From: Hyaloperonospora brassicae
Lineage: Eukaryota > Oomycota > Peronosporomycetes > Peronosporales > Peronosporaceae
Direction: 5' to 3'
Assembly: GCA_947650285.1 (NCBI GenBank)
Contig: CANTFL010000204.1
Span: forward strand, 295,501-359,500
DNA: 64,000 nt
Shown here piece after piece: positions 11,670 through 21,964 of this stretch; within the stretch, counting starts at the first letter, position 1, and every line of letters begins with the position of its first letter. Below the pieces are notes generated by a model. The model did not search any database. It saw only the letters and a list, made by a program, of their open reading frames with translations, and was not told the DNA's origin. The position numbers and the translations under genes were made by a program.

Positions 11670-14220
11670 ATCTTCTCGGCCTTCTCTGGCAGCATCCCTG
11701 CATGCTTGTTTGGGACGTACCACTGGCGCATCATGTTGTAGAACTTCTCCATGGGACACTTCCCCGGGTCATGCATCTCACCGCAGGCACGACACACGAA
11801 AAACCAATTGTCAGAGGGGTGTCCTTTACGCCCACATTTCTGACAAGTGAGCCGATTCCAGCAACCGAGATCTCCATGCTTGGTCGATCCGCAATGAGTA
11901 CACGGCTTCGATGACATATACCGATCTTGATAATCTCGACGAGCGTTCGGGTCGACCGATCTCGCGTTTGCTGAGACGTCACTGGGTGATGAACGCCGAT
12001 CCGTAGTGGCAGCCACATGGATTGATCTCAATCGATCTTCCGCATCCGATCCGTTGGCGTCAGACTCTGACTCACTGCTGATGTTCTCAGTACGGACCAT
12101 CCTTACCGCTCGTGCAGGCTTAGAAAAGGCTGGACCAGGCGTCCCCTTATGTCTGAACTTGGCCGATCCCATCATCACTATCCTTTGACGCGATCTCCCC
12201 TGTTGATATCTATGCAATGTCTCTTGCAAGGCGTCCACATCTACTACATTCAGCAGTAGCAGCTGGTCGGAGAGATCGGGATCGTCCAAGGTGTCAATGA
12301 AATGGTTGACATGTTCCTGCGTGCATCTGGCGCTCCATCCTTCACCGGTACCTTCGCCAACATTTCCATCACATTGAGCCGTTGCAAGTACTGCAGAGGA
12401 TTTTCTTCCGACCGCTTCTTCGCGTGGTAATATTGCCGGCTCGCTGACATCCCGTGTCCCGCATATTCCAAGAGGAAGCTGTTCATGAATTCTTTCCAAT
12501 TGAATCTCGTTGATCTGCACAGCTGTCGATACCAGTAGCGGGCCGGGCCTACCATGATGCCACCATGAACCAGACATTTTTCTTCGTCCGATGCTTGGTC
12601 CCGGAGGAACGCTGATTTAACTTTTCCGATCCAGGTCTGTGCTTTGTCTATTTCTTGATCCTTTCCCGAGAACTCCTTCAGCTCAGAGATCGCTGATATT
12701 CTGATCCTTTGAATGACGGAGCTGGCTCCGGTAGTCGCACCGGTCGCAGCAACTTGAGGTCGTCTTGGTTCGGCCATCCACGGATCGTCCGGATCATATT
12801 CTGCCCCCTGCTGGATCTGATCGTACGTTTTGGACCCCACTGATTTTTTATCCACATCCGGCTTGTCATAGATCTCTTGCGAGGGTTGAGTAAAAGTACG
12901 GCGATCTGGATCACGGCTCGGCTGTCGGTTCATTCGTTGGGCCGCTCGTTGTTCTGATTCGTGCTTCTTCATCGCCATATTAAAATATCGACTTAGCTCA
13001 TTCTATTCCTGATCTCCCAACCTCATAGGTGCATTGGTCGGCCTTGGTTGTACGTCGATCTTGGTTTGCTCCTTCAAGGCTTCGATTTTGGCCTTGCCGA
13101 TCCGGTCCTGTAGGAACGATCCTCCCGATGGTCCTAGAGACATCCGGCAAATGATGATGGATCCATCTGACTCGCTCTCGGAGTCATCTGAGGCATAGTT
13201 GGGCGATCCCGCGGAGTGTTGTCGGAGCGAGTCCGAGGGTGTCACGATCTTGTCTTCAGGAGTATTGGCTTTGCCCACTAACATTATCACGATCTCCACA
13301 AACTCATTCGACGCGTTCTTCAACTGTTCCAAGCTGCAACTCAGCAGTTCATCTCCATCAAAGGCGTTAGGGCAGACACCCATGTCGTCCAACATCTGCA
13401 AAATCAAATTGATCTCGTCGACTTTGTTAGTCCCAGGATGTGGGAACGAAATTGGCTAAACCATAGGCCTAATCAACTTGGGCTTTAGTATCTTGAACAC
13501 TGGATCCTTCTTGAGCAGCGTCTTCAAATGGACATAATAATACTGCCATTTTGCACGCTCCCGCGCCTCACCCTTCGTCTATTTGTCCCTGGACACGATC
13601 TTCATTGGGTTATATTTCGTCTTTGGCATCGCGATCTTATCTGGTGTTTCATCGTATTCCTCTTTGACTCCGATCTTCGATTGCACGGTTCCTCCGATCT
13701 GGCGATCTTTGACTCCGATCTTCGATTGCACAATTCCACCAATCTGGCGATTTTTGACTCCGATTTTCGATTGAATGGTTCGGTCGATCTGGCGATCTCT
13801 GCCGTCCTATCCCATCGATCTCGTCGTGGACCGTTCTGGTGTGGTCAATCTCGTGATCGTGTTCCTCGGCTTTTGATCGGGATATCTGTCGACGAGGAAG
13901 TAGGGTTTGGCTTTCGCCTTTAGATTTTCATCCAGCAGACCGCTCTTTGCAGAGCGATCTGCGGTGGCCCCCGAAAGGACCTTAAGAAGAAATTGAGATT
14001 TATCTTCCAGATCGATCTCTCGATCTTCCTCTTTTAGTTTCATTTCATCAGAGCCCCTCCCAAAACTCTGATGATCCGAGGATCTTGTGTTTCTGCGTGT
14101 ATGCGTCGATCCCTCTGTCACTGACACTTCAATCCCAGGTTCTTGCTTGATCTTGACATCTTCGCCAGTGGACTCACGGTGAAATCCAGAGGCCTCAGAA
14201 GATCCGGGCACGCGCACCAT
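11660..14220 (-). pseudogene. Gag of element A
   Basis: The start MVRVPGSSE (ATG 14218-14220) is shared by all family-1 and family-2 copies. A 15-residue repeat (motif SKIGV-KDRQ, three degenerate copies, about 13640-13800) precedes a conserved helix region (about 13300-13500). The capsid-like region (FSGKDQEIDKAQTWIG, YWYRQL, YYHAKKRSEENPLQYLQRLN) lies near 12300-12700. Zinc knuckles near 11760-11910 include CTHCGSTKHGDLGC. The second knuckle has lost its last Cys (CQKCGRKGHPSDNW). Stops at 13807-13809 and 13003-13005 and a frameshift near 12340 interrupt it. Confidence 0.82.
14203..14219 (-). other. Primer-binding site of element A
   Basis: The minus strand reads TGGTGCGCGTGCCCGGA, 1 nt after the 5' LTR end. 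Its complement ends in CCA as a tRNA 3' end does. The specific tRNA was not identified. It overlaps the gag ATG (14218-14220). Confidence 0.75.
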
Positions 14221-15961
14221 TGTGGTGAAGTCGATCTCACAAAATCGATTGTGTGAGTGTCGAACTTCCCTTTGCCCAGACTTGCCGACTCACGGAGGGG
14301 GTACTCCGATCCGTGTCTTGTTGTATAGCCTCGTGCTCACTTTGTGTACCCGTCGGTTGGGCTGGTTTGAGCTAATGGCCTTGGGAGATGCCGATCTCGC
14401 GGAGGGTTTGGGGTTGAGAGTTCGCTTCCGGTGCGGAAATCTTCACACCACGAACGGGGTTCTGCGATCTTGGTCTTGAGTCGCGGCGATCTCTAGTTAA
14501 AGACGTCGCGATCTCGATCTTGAATCACACCGATCTCGATTTGTCTTCGGGGTCGGGGTCTTTGCTGCGCGGAAATCTTCACTCAGTAAGTAGTAGTCTT
14601 GCGTCGATCTTGCCTTGGGATCGGTCCGATCTCGTCTTGGGATCGGACGATGTTGTCGAAAGTGCGCAGTGTAACAGATAGGTCTTGCGCTTCGCCATAA
14701 TGAAACGGGCCGATCTGCCGTGTGGATCGCTTCGATCTTGCTGGGTCTTGTCTTGGACTCCTCGTCCAGATCTTCTACCACTTGAGCCATCTCGCGATCT
14801 TGTGTCCAAAATCCTTTTCCTTTTCCTTTACCGTTGTTTGCTGCTACCTTACCAGTTTGAGTTGAGTTGAGTTACTTTAACCCCACCTTGGCCAAAAAAT
14901 ACAAGGTGAGTACACGAAACACAGCACGGCAAAGTCTCTTGATAGACGGAAGGCCAAATATCCTGCCCGGAAGAAAAGTCTGCGACGTGCTTTATTTGTA
15001 CAAACGGTAATTGTTTATTATCTAACTAAATAATAATCATCCTATCCTTAAGCCTATTCCAAACTGTAGGTCAATCTCCAAACCGACGTCTCCTCTAGGC
15101 TTGATCGCCTCCTTGAACACGTGTCGAAATTTCGTGACCTGTACTCCAAATACAGCGCCAATATTCTTGATATCGTGCCTATACACCAAAAAGGGACCAA
15201 ATACCAAATACGCTACCAAATACCCATTGTTGGTACCGAAAAGTTTAAAATAGTATCCAAATGCCGAATGTGTCTAAATCCATTTTGCGACGTCAATTCA
15301 ACCAGCTTACACTGGCTTTTTCTATCTGAACTTTCGGGGAATCACTTATGGACCTTCATCAAGCATGTTTATCACGATCCAATCGCTACATCACCGATAT
15401 ATCCATATTCATTAGGGAACATGACCAATCTGGTGCCCAAATTCGAGATCGTTGAGATCGACACGGTACAATTACACAGTAGATGTTCTTCTGTTCATTG
15501 TACGTGCTCCAATATCACCCTTCATGGTTTGTCTGGTCCACAAGATTTTCCACATAGCTCCCTGGATCTCCACGAGTATCCACGTTTCCTGATCGGGCTA
15601 TAATTAACCTAAATCAGTGTTTCCATTGTGAGATCGGTAAAGAGTATCACCGATCTGCAGGATGTTACGCCTTCGTTTCAGAGTCATATCGCATCGCATC
15701 ACCTGGTCTTAGATCCTTGTCTTATATCGCTCCATGTAAATCTTTCTATTTGTCATCTTGTCCCAGATCGCTCTATCCCCGGTCGTTCCATATCCATTAG
15801 TTTGGAGACAGCTGGATCGGATCGCCGATCCCCATTAAGATCGCTTTCCATCTCCTTATTGGATCGCTAGGTCCCTTGGCATCGTTTTCCACCAGTAAGT
15901 GACGCCTTAATTAGGTGGTCACCGATCCAGGTTCCAAAATTTGATTAGTGACTTTACCACA
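14221..15961 (-). repeat. 5' LTR of element A (subtype y)
   Basis: Plus-strand boundaries are TGTGGTGAAGTCGATC at 14221 and GTGACTTTACCACA ending at 15961. The central part (about 14860-15060, with TTTATTTGTAC, the reverse complement of a possible AATAAA signal) matches the LTR at 24501-26262, not the 3' LTR of this element. The conserved CGAAATTTCG/CACGTG block is near 15115-15135. Confidence 0.88.
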
Positions 15962-15965
15962 CTTC
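15962..15965. repeat. Target-site duplication of element A (CTTC, copy 2)
   Basis: CTTC immediately follows the outer end of the 5' LTR (ACCACA at 15961) and equals 1202-1205. Confidence 0.85.
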
Positions 15966-17042
15966 CATGCGGCGGAGACGCTTGGCCTAGATGGCATGAA
16001 GTGTCGTTGATACGACAAAACGCCACAGCTCTCGAGCTGAAAAAGAGACCGCAGCCTGAGTTTTCAATAAATCAGCGCCTATGTTCAGCGAGTGCCTGAC
16101 AACAACTCAGGCGTTGGGCGGAATCCCCAGTAGGTCCAGTCCAAACACCCAGACAGGCAAGTCATCCTCCTGGAAAGTACCAAGCTATCACCACCGATCA
16201 AGAAAGTATTTTCTGTGTCGACGCGCGCTAGGGCATGTCTAAAAGATATGGCTTGACAGAGCTAGACCAACATCCACACACCCAGGGACGGGGCACGACA
16301 GATCTTTCTTCGCCCAATTATAGAGCGGGAAACTATTGCTCTTTAGCCGATATATCGTCTGAGCGTTGGTCGGAAAGGACGCACGAATTTGTCGAATGTT
16401 TTTCCACGTGGCCAATGGTGAACCTTCCGATATCACATAAAAGTCCGCCTTTGCAACCCGTTCCTCGGGAAGTCTAGTTCCTTCCATATAGCGCCTCCGG
16501 GAGTTAAGCTGTTTGAGTTTCATTCGATGTGGCCACCACCGTCGACGACCGGCCCACAGGTGGACAACCCGCGTGAGCATCGAATGCGCGCAAAAGTAGA
16601 TAGGAGTCCCACTGGATGAGGACGCGGCGATATCGCACGCCGTCATCGACGAGACGGATTGCAACCCACATTCCATACACGTATCGAAATGCAGGAGAGA
16701 TATACCTTCACTAGTTAGAAGCCAGTCATGGAATTGGTGCACCTTCGTTGAGTACAAAAGTAGAGACCCAGGTTCCAGCGCCCAAGAGACCAGAGACGGG
16801 AAATTGTAAAGAAGCGCGAGGCAGAAGGACCCGAAATGCCGTACCTTCGCCATAGACTGGGTCGCCATGTCACGCGTGGGAGAGAACAAGACAATGCCAG
16901 TTTGCAAAGTCGTCCAAGACATTGCCTCGCCAAGGTAAGTCGAACCCATGGCAAAGGCGGATCCGTTCAATGTGTAAGCCGTACCCCGTCGATCTCGCAG
17001 CCACGACGTACCCTTGAGCAGTATCAATTTGATATAAGATGA
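15962..17042 (-). pseudogene. LINE RT tail and zinc finger (5' half of a split LINE)
   Basis: This minus-strand frame is open from 17027 to 16239. Near its end it has the Cys/His pattern CPVPGC...SHIF followed by TCPSA, typical of the zinc-binding segment after the reverse transcriptase of LINEs. The catalytic part is missing, so the LINE is 5'-truncated or decayed beyond 17042. Stops replace expected Trp codons: TAG at 16239-16241 just after SHIF, and another in the same frame near 15990. The frame runs into the CTTC duplication at 15962 and continues at 1205, joining the RNase H half. Confidence 0.75.
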
Positions 17043-18636
17043 CTCCCGATCATAACTTCATGTAATGGTGTCTCACTCTTCAACTTGCGCTACAATAATA
17101 CACTGCTATAGTAAGCATTCATTAATGCTACAGCATTAACATTAAGCCTTTCATTTGTTTACGCTATGCTTCGATGCTTACTCTGATCCTTGTTTCAGTT
17201 CTCCGGACTGGATACAGATACCAAAGGGCGAGATCCAGAGATCGTATTTCGATCTCTTAACCGAATTACACTACTACCACATCTTTTATTCATCATCTTG
17301 AAGCTTGTCTTTCGAACACATCGTCCAGTGAGAAGAGACGAAGCCGTTTCGTCCCCCGCTTTGATGCTATTAGCGGCTGGCCACCTGTTATAGCGAACGC
17401 CAGCCTCGAACTACACGGAAGTCATAGCTTAACTTCTATGGGGAGGCACCCGACAGTAGTTTGCAACAAATGGCATGCCAACATTCGTACACTTGTTCGC
17501 AGCAACGAGCGCGCGAAGCAACAGCCGGTAACAATATCGCCGTTCGATCTACTACCAGGCTCACAGCGTGATAGATACGCAACGCTACAAACACGTGCGA
17601 TTTCGGTAATGACTGTGTATCGGCGGGGTTTCGCTTGTCCTCCGCTGAGAATCAAAGCGCTTGGTACAATCTCTGACCGCCTTTTTTCATTGTACGACCC
17701 GGATCCCGAACTATACGAACCACGAAGTTCAGTACGACTGCGAGTCTATATCACAAAGCTTTGCATCTTGACGACAATCTGCTGTCGAGACGGATCAGCA
17801 TACACCGCAGTTCCAGCTGGCGTTCACAGCTTTACTGCAGACCGTGCTTATTAGCTGCGTTGAAAACGTGTGCACGTTGAACAGTAGGAAGTGCTGGCAA
17901 GAGTGCATCCTCCCTCCGTAGTAATTTATAACGTACACAACATGCCAATCGCGACGGACGATTCCGTTTCATCAAGAAGAAATCGTTGGCAAAACCTAGC
18001 AGTACCGGTTCAAATAACGATCCTAACCGGTTCTGCTCCATAGATTACTAAAAGACGAGGCCATTTCATCGACGACAAAGTGCATGTTCTGCAATCGTTA
18101 GGCACCGTCTACTAATCTGCTTGGTCGGACATCGGTCACTGCAACTTGTCAAGTTCAAGCGAAACGAAACGTATCCAGAACTCACCAAATCTTCGTCACG
18201 GATCTTCTCCACATGCACGATAACTTTTTCTCAGGCCTACATTTGAACAATACACTCGTTATCATGATATCCTTGCGTGGGAGTTTCACTTAACTTGACG
18301 GCTTGTCTATGATCGTGCTTAAGCGATCTTACACACACATGTAACTTGCACATGTCGTTGTGAAGACTAATCTTTTTGCCCGTCAGAGCAACGAGGTTTG
18401 TCTTCACAATGGCCTATGCAGATGTGCTCGAAGAAATGACCTCTTTCTGATGTTAGCACAGCCGTCATATTGATGTCAGAAGCAATTATGCCTTCACAGT
18501 ACACATACGCGTGAAATCAGGATCACCGCAACGTACGTTTCATGTTGTGTTTTGGTCCTTTCTACCGTATGTCAAAGCTGCCAGAAAAGCACGCGTTGTA
18601 ATCACAACTTGTTCTGCACGACACTTTGATTAGATC
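17043..18636. other. Intergenic region, no gene recognised
   Basis: Low-similarity, moderately AT-rich sequence between the LINE and the pirin gene. The longest frame (17438-17854, plus, 138 codons) has no motif or low-complexity feature that supports a real protein. Nothing else could be identified. Confidence 0.5.
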
Positions 18637-19512
18637 CTAGCGGCCGATCGTCGACGTCCATTGTGGAGCATTCTCGAATCCGTTCGCGCCGCTTTGGTAG
18701 TCGCGAATGGTCTGTTGAATCTCGGCCTCTGAAGTCATGACAAAAGGACCGTGCTGCACCACCGGCTCGTTCAAAGGTTGGCCACTGATCACAATAAACT
18801 CGAGACCGGTCTTGTCGTCTGATGTCACATGCACGCCGTCGCCATCTCGTTCTAGGACAATCGCGTGGTGGGCCTCAATGCTATCACCTGCACACCTGCC
18901 CGCACCACTTAGGGTGTACATGAACGCGTTATGACGCGTAGGGATCTTGTACTCGAGCTCTGCCCCTTGTTTCATCAGAAAGTGAATGTACGTCACAGGT
19001 GCTTCCGTCTCGATTGGGCCTTTCTGTCCGAACACTTCCCCTGCGAATACGATTGCCTCAACCTGCTTGGTGTCATCCCACACGTGAGGTACGGAATCTC
19101 TACCAATTTCCTGGTAACGTGGCTCCATGGTCTTTTTAGCCTTTGGCAGATTGATCCACAACTGCAGACCATGGGCTCTCGATTCGCTTGCCGGCATCTC
19201 AGCATGCAAAATGCCTTTCCCCGGAGTCATCCACTGCAGGTCTCCCGGTCGAAGCTCGCCCTTGTTGCCTAGAAAATCTTCGTGGCGCATATGGCCACAG
19301 GACGTTGGCAACATGTATGTGACAGTCTCGAACCCTCGGTGAGGGTGGTCAGGAAAGCCTCCAGGTAGACCAACGTTGAATTCGTCCAGCAGGAGGAACG
19401 GATCCAGAGTAGGAAGGTTCTGTGAGCCCAAAGAGCGCCGCACGGTGGCTCCAGCACCTTCTGCCTGTTTCTGAGCGACAAACTTGGAAGTCACGCGTCT
19501 CGCCTTGAACAT
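18637..19512 (-). CDS. Pirin (cupin-fold iron protein)
   Basis: A 291-residue pirin. The metal ligands of the family are present as HPH (His56, His58) and HAE (His103, Glu105), almost the same numbering as human pirin; this supports the ATG at 19510-19512 as start. Upstream in-frame codons to 19620 (36 residues) are possible but do not fit the family. Landmarks in order are RRSLGSQNLPTLDPFLLLDEF, GGFPDHPHRGFETVTY, MTPGKGILHAEMP, GLQLWINLPKAKK and a C-terminal second cupin domain with FIVISGQPLNEPVVQHGPFVM. Pirins act as nuclear Fe-binding cofactors in animals and as quercetin 2,3-dioxygenases in some species; which applies here is unknown. The gene is intronless and stands divergently to the RNase H1 gene, 1.2 kb away. 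Confidence 0.93.
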   Translation of the reverse strand: MFKARRVTSKFVAQKQAEGAGATVRRSLGSQNLPTLDPFLLLDEFNVGLPGGFPDHPHRGFETVTYMLPTSCGHMRHEDFLGNKGELRPGDLQWMTPGKGILHAEMPASESRAHGLQLWINLPKAKKTMEPRYQEIGRDSVPHVWDDTKQVEAIVFAGEVFGQKGPIETEAPVTYIHFLMKQGAELEYKIPTRHNAFMYTLSGAGRCAGDSIEAHHAIVLERDGDGVHVTSDDKTGLEFIVISGQPLNEPVVQHGPFVMTSEAEIQQTIRDYQSGANGFENAPQWTSTIGR

Positions 19513-20725
19513 GCTGGTCGGGGCTGTAGGTGTTGTTGCGGAAAAGCGTTTGCGTGAAAGAAAACAAAGGACAGCAGTCTTGTTAGCTACGCACCCACAA
19601 ATGCTAAAATGTATGTGCAAGACATGAAGCGTGAATACATACAGAGTGCGTCTTCGAGAAGAAGTCGCTAAGAAACAATGTCTACCACACGATGGATCTT
19701 AGCGGGTAAAGAACGAGCAAAAGATGCTCCACTTGATGGAAAGGCCGCGCGAATTCGCAAATGGCTTGCGAACAGTCGGGCGGTTGTTCTCGCTGCTGTA
19801 ACGCTTCAATAACAATGCCACAGCTTTGGATCCAACGTGCAGGATCTGGTGATTGCGTGCGCCGCGTTTGTCTCGTCTTTTACACTTTGTTACATCCTGC
19901 TCATGTTCTTGCCACAGCACATTCGATGCTGCCGATTCGCCGTCGTCAGTGCACAGCCGACAATTCATTCCACGTCCAACTATGACAACACGTTGTGACT
20001 CGAGCACCTTTTGGCCTCAAGTTCATCGTTTATAAACACCGTTCCGTGCTATTGCATGGTGTAAAAAAGGCTCGCGTGCCAAACGGAACGATGAGAAAAA
20101 GCAATTGAGCAGTAGCGTAGCTGTCGTTGGACACAACTGTCGCTTCTTGGAGTGTGCCTGTGTCTCTTTAGTCAAAGGCTGACGACGTTCATGAGCACGT
20201 GGCGTCAGTGACGAGTGGAAGAGAACATGGAGGCAGCAGCAAGAAAGCGCTGACGTGCAAGTGCTGCAACTATATAGAGTGAGATCAGGATTGTACACGC
20301 TTACGGGCATGCTTCCTCCCACTAAGTCTTGATCGCAGGCGATCGTATTGGTCTAAATATAAACCAGCGCAGACAAGAGGCCTCGACTTGCGCGGACGGA
20401 AAAGTCGGCTTTGCTAACGAACCGGCCACTCTTCTTTTGTCAGACGTCGTCTGTCTCAATATCATGAGCACGGGGTGAGCACGGGTCCGGCGGAAGCTCC
20501 AAGTCTCGGTACACTCATCATGACTGTGCGCCAAATGCTTTCGTAGATACCATTTTACAGATCGGATTTCACAATTTCATGCTGCGCCCGAAAACCCCAG
20601 ATAAAACCTGTCCCCGCGGATACTTAGTGGTGGCTAGAATGTGTGGTAGGCTTGCAAGCTGAAACGTCGACCGTGTCTCCAGTAAGTATCCCGTCTCATT
20701 CGTTGGTATCAACTAACAAAGCAAC
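19513..20725. other. Divergent intergenic region between pirin and RNase H1
   Basis: About 1.2 kb separates two divergent host genes and should hold both promoters. Short frames on both strands overlap one another and have no recognisable features. A GTGCGT...CTAAC...AG arrangement near 19560-19600 (minus strand) could be a small 5' leader intron of pirin, but this is weak. Confidence 0.5.
20695..20705 (+). promoter_or_regulatory. Possible oomycete initiator of RNase H1
   Basis: TCATTCGTTGG resembles the YTCATTYY core of the oomycete initiator element. It lies 21-31 nt before the RNase H1 ATG, a plausible distance. No transcript data; single weak match. Confidence 0.3.
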
Positions 20726-21964
20726 ATGGCGAAGAGAGGATTCTACGCGGTGGCAATTGGACGGTCCACCGGCGTCTTCACGACGTGGGACAAGTGCAAG
20801 ATGCAAGTGGAAGGCTTTGCTGGATGCAGATACAAGAAATTCAGCACGGGTGCTGAAGCGCAAGCGTTCGTAAACGGCTTCAGCAATGACTCTCGAGATG
20901 ACGTTCGAGCGCAGCCAAAGTCTCAGTCATCAAAACGACTGGACGACAAAAGTATACTCACCGACAAGTGCGCCCCGTCTCCTGCTCAGAAACGCAAGCA
21001 CGATCGAGAAGAATCTTATTCTGGCAAGTCCGGCACCGAAACGTCGGTGAAGTTTGTGCGCAAGATGCCGGCGAGATGTGCCGATCGTCTGAGCGGTAGT
21101 GCATTTGACTCGAAGCAATCAGGTTTGGGCGCTTTGACCGCAGAATCGACTTGCGGGGCGTCCGCGCTGCAAGGTGGTATGCAGTACTTGTGCACTGATG
21201 GTAACAACGATAGTGGAGCTGCTTCTGCCGATGCTGTTCATGGGGACACAATGGTGAGCGATACTCATTCTTCTTCTGCCTCCACTGAATGGAAATCGTG
21301 CGATGCGACAAAAGACCGGGAGCTGGAGGTCTTTTCCACATGGAAAGAAGTTACGAAACATGGGAACCACTTGTCCAGCTCGGGCTTTGAAACGCTTCGA
21401 ACGACGGCGCTGCCAGAAGCTTTTGCGACACAGCACGCGGTAGCTGCTGAAAACAAAGACCGATTTCTGGACCCGCGGAATACAAACACTTTGGTGGCAT
21501 TTTGTGATGGAAGTGCTCTTGGGAATGGACGGCGGGGATGTCGTGCAGGCTACGCCTGCATTTTCCCGCACTGCGAGGAGTGGAACGTAACCAAACAACT
21601 GGTGGGAGACAAAGTTACGAATAACCGGGCGGAGTATATGGCTGCACTTGAAGCCATGAAGCGTGCGAATGTGGAAGATTCCAGTGGATCCCGAGTACTA
21701 TACATCTTCTCGGACAGTATGCTATTAATTCGATCAATGACGGAATGGGTTGACGGGTGGCAGAAAAACAACTGGAAAAAGTCAGACGGCAAACCAGTGC
21801 AGAACCGCGATCTGCTGGAGCTACTGGTGGCAGAAAAGGGCGACCGTCGCGTTTGCTGGACCCATGTGAAGGCTCATACCGGAAAGAAGGACTGGGAATC
21901 CAAGTGGAATGATGTAGCTGACAACGCGGCACGGAATGCTGCAGTGAGTATTGGTGAAGTATGA
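20726..21964 (+). CDS. Ribonuclease H1 (eukaryotic type)
   Basis: A 412-residue protein. Residues about 6-50 (FYAVAIGRSTGVFTTWDKC, VEGFAGCRYKKF) form the N-terminal hybrid-binding domain that recognises RNA/DNA duplexes. A low-complexity Ser-rich linker (about 55-250) follows. The catalytic RNase H domain has Asp261 (AFCDGSA), Glu303 (NNRAEYMAA), Asp330 (FSDSM), His384 (VKAHTG) and Asp399 (VADNAAR), a complete active site. It degrades RNA in RNA/DNA hybrids in nucleus and/or mitochondria. ATG at 20726 is the first in frame and gives the full hybrid-binding domain. No intron is seen. It is a host gene, distinct from the RNase H domains of the LINE and gypsy elements in this window. Confidence 0.95.
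   Translation: MAKRGFYAVAIGRSTGVFTTWDKCKMQVEGFAGCRYKKFSTGAEAQAFVNGFSNDSRDDVRAQPKSQSSKRLDDKSILTDKCAPSPAQKRKHDREESYSGKSGTETSVKFVRKMPARCADRLSGSAFDSKQSGLGALTAESTCGASALQGGMQYLCTDGNNDSGAASADAVHGDTMVSDTHSSSASTEWKSCDATKDRELEVFSTWKEVTKHGNHLSSSGFETLRTTALPEAFATQHAVAAENKDRFLDPRNTNTLVAFCDGSALGNGRRGCRAGYACIFPHCEEWNVTKQLVGDKVTNNRAEYMAALEAMKRANVEDSSGSRVLYIFSDSMLLIRSMTEWVDGWQKNNWKKSDGKPVQNRDLLELLVAEKGDRRVCWTHVKAHTGKKDWESKWNDVADNAARNAAVSIGEV

Larger units (their letters stand above)
1206..15961 (-). mobile_element. Element A, family-1 Ty3/gypsy LTR retrotransposon (composite, defective)
   Basis: Read on the minus strand: 5' LTR 14221-15961, gag, pol, an opposite-strand ORF, and 3' LTR 1206-3190. It is inserted in a LINE with a CTTC duplication. 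The order protease, RT, RNase H, archaeal-type RNase H, integrase, chromodomain identifies a chromodomain-bearing Ty3/gypsy element. Every coding region has stops or frameshifts. Its two LTRs belong to different subtypes and its outer 129 bp is a leftover of a third LTR end, so the present element is probably a recombinant of two insertions. Confidence 0.88.

Noticed and set aside
17438..17854. 138-codon frame in the intergenic region
   Set aside because: No motif, no neighbour logic and no compositional support.
20958..21598. Several minus-strand frames inside the RNase H1 gene
   Set aside because: They are shadows of the plus-strand coding sequence with no motif of their own.
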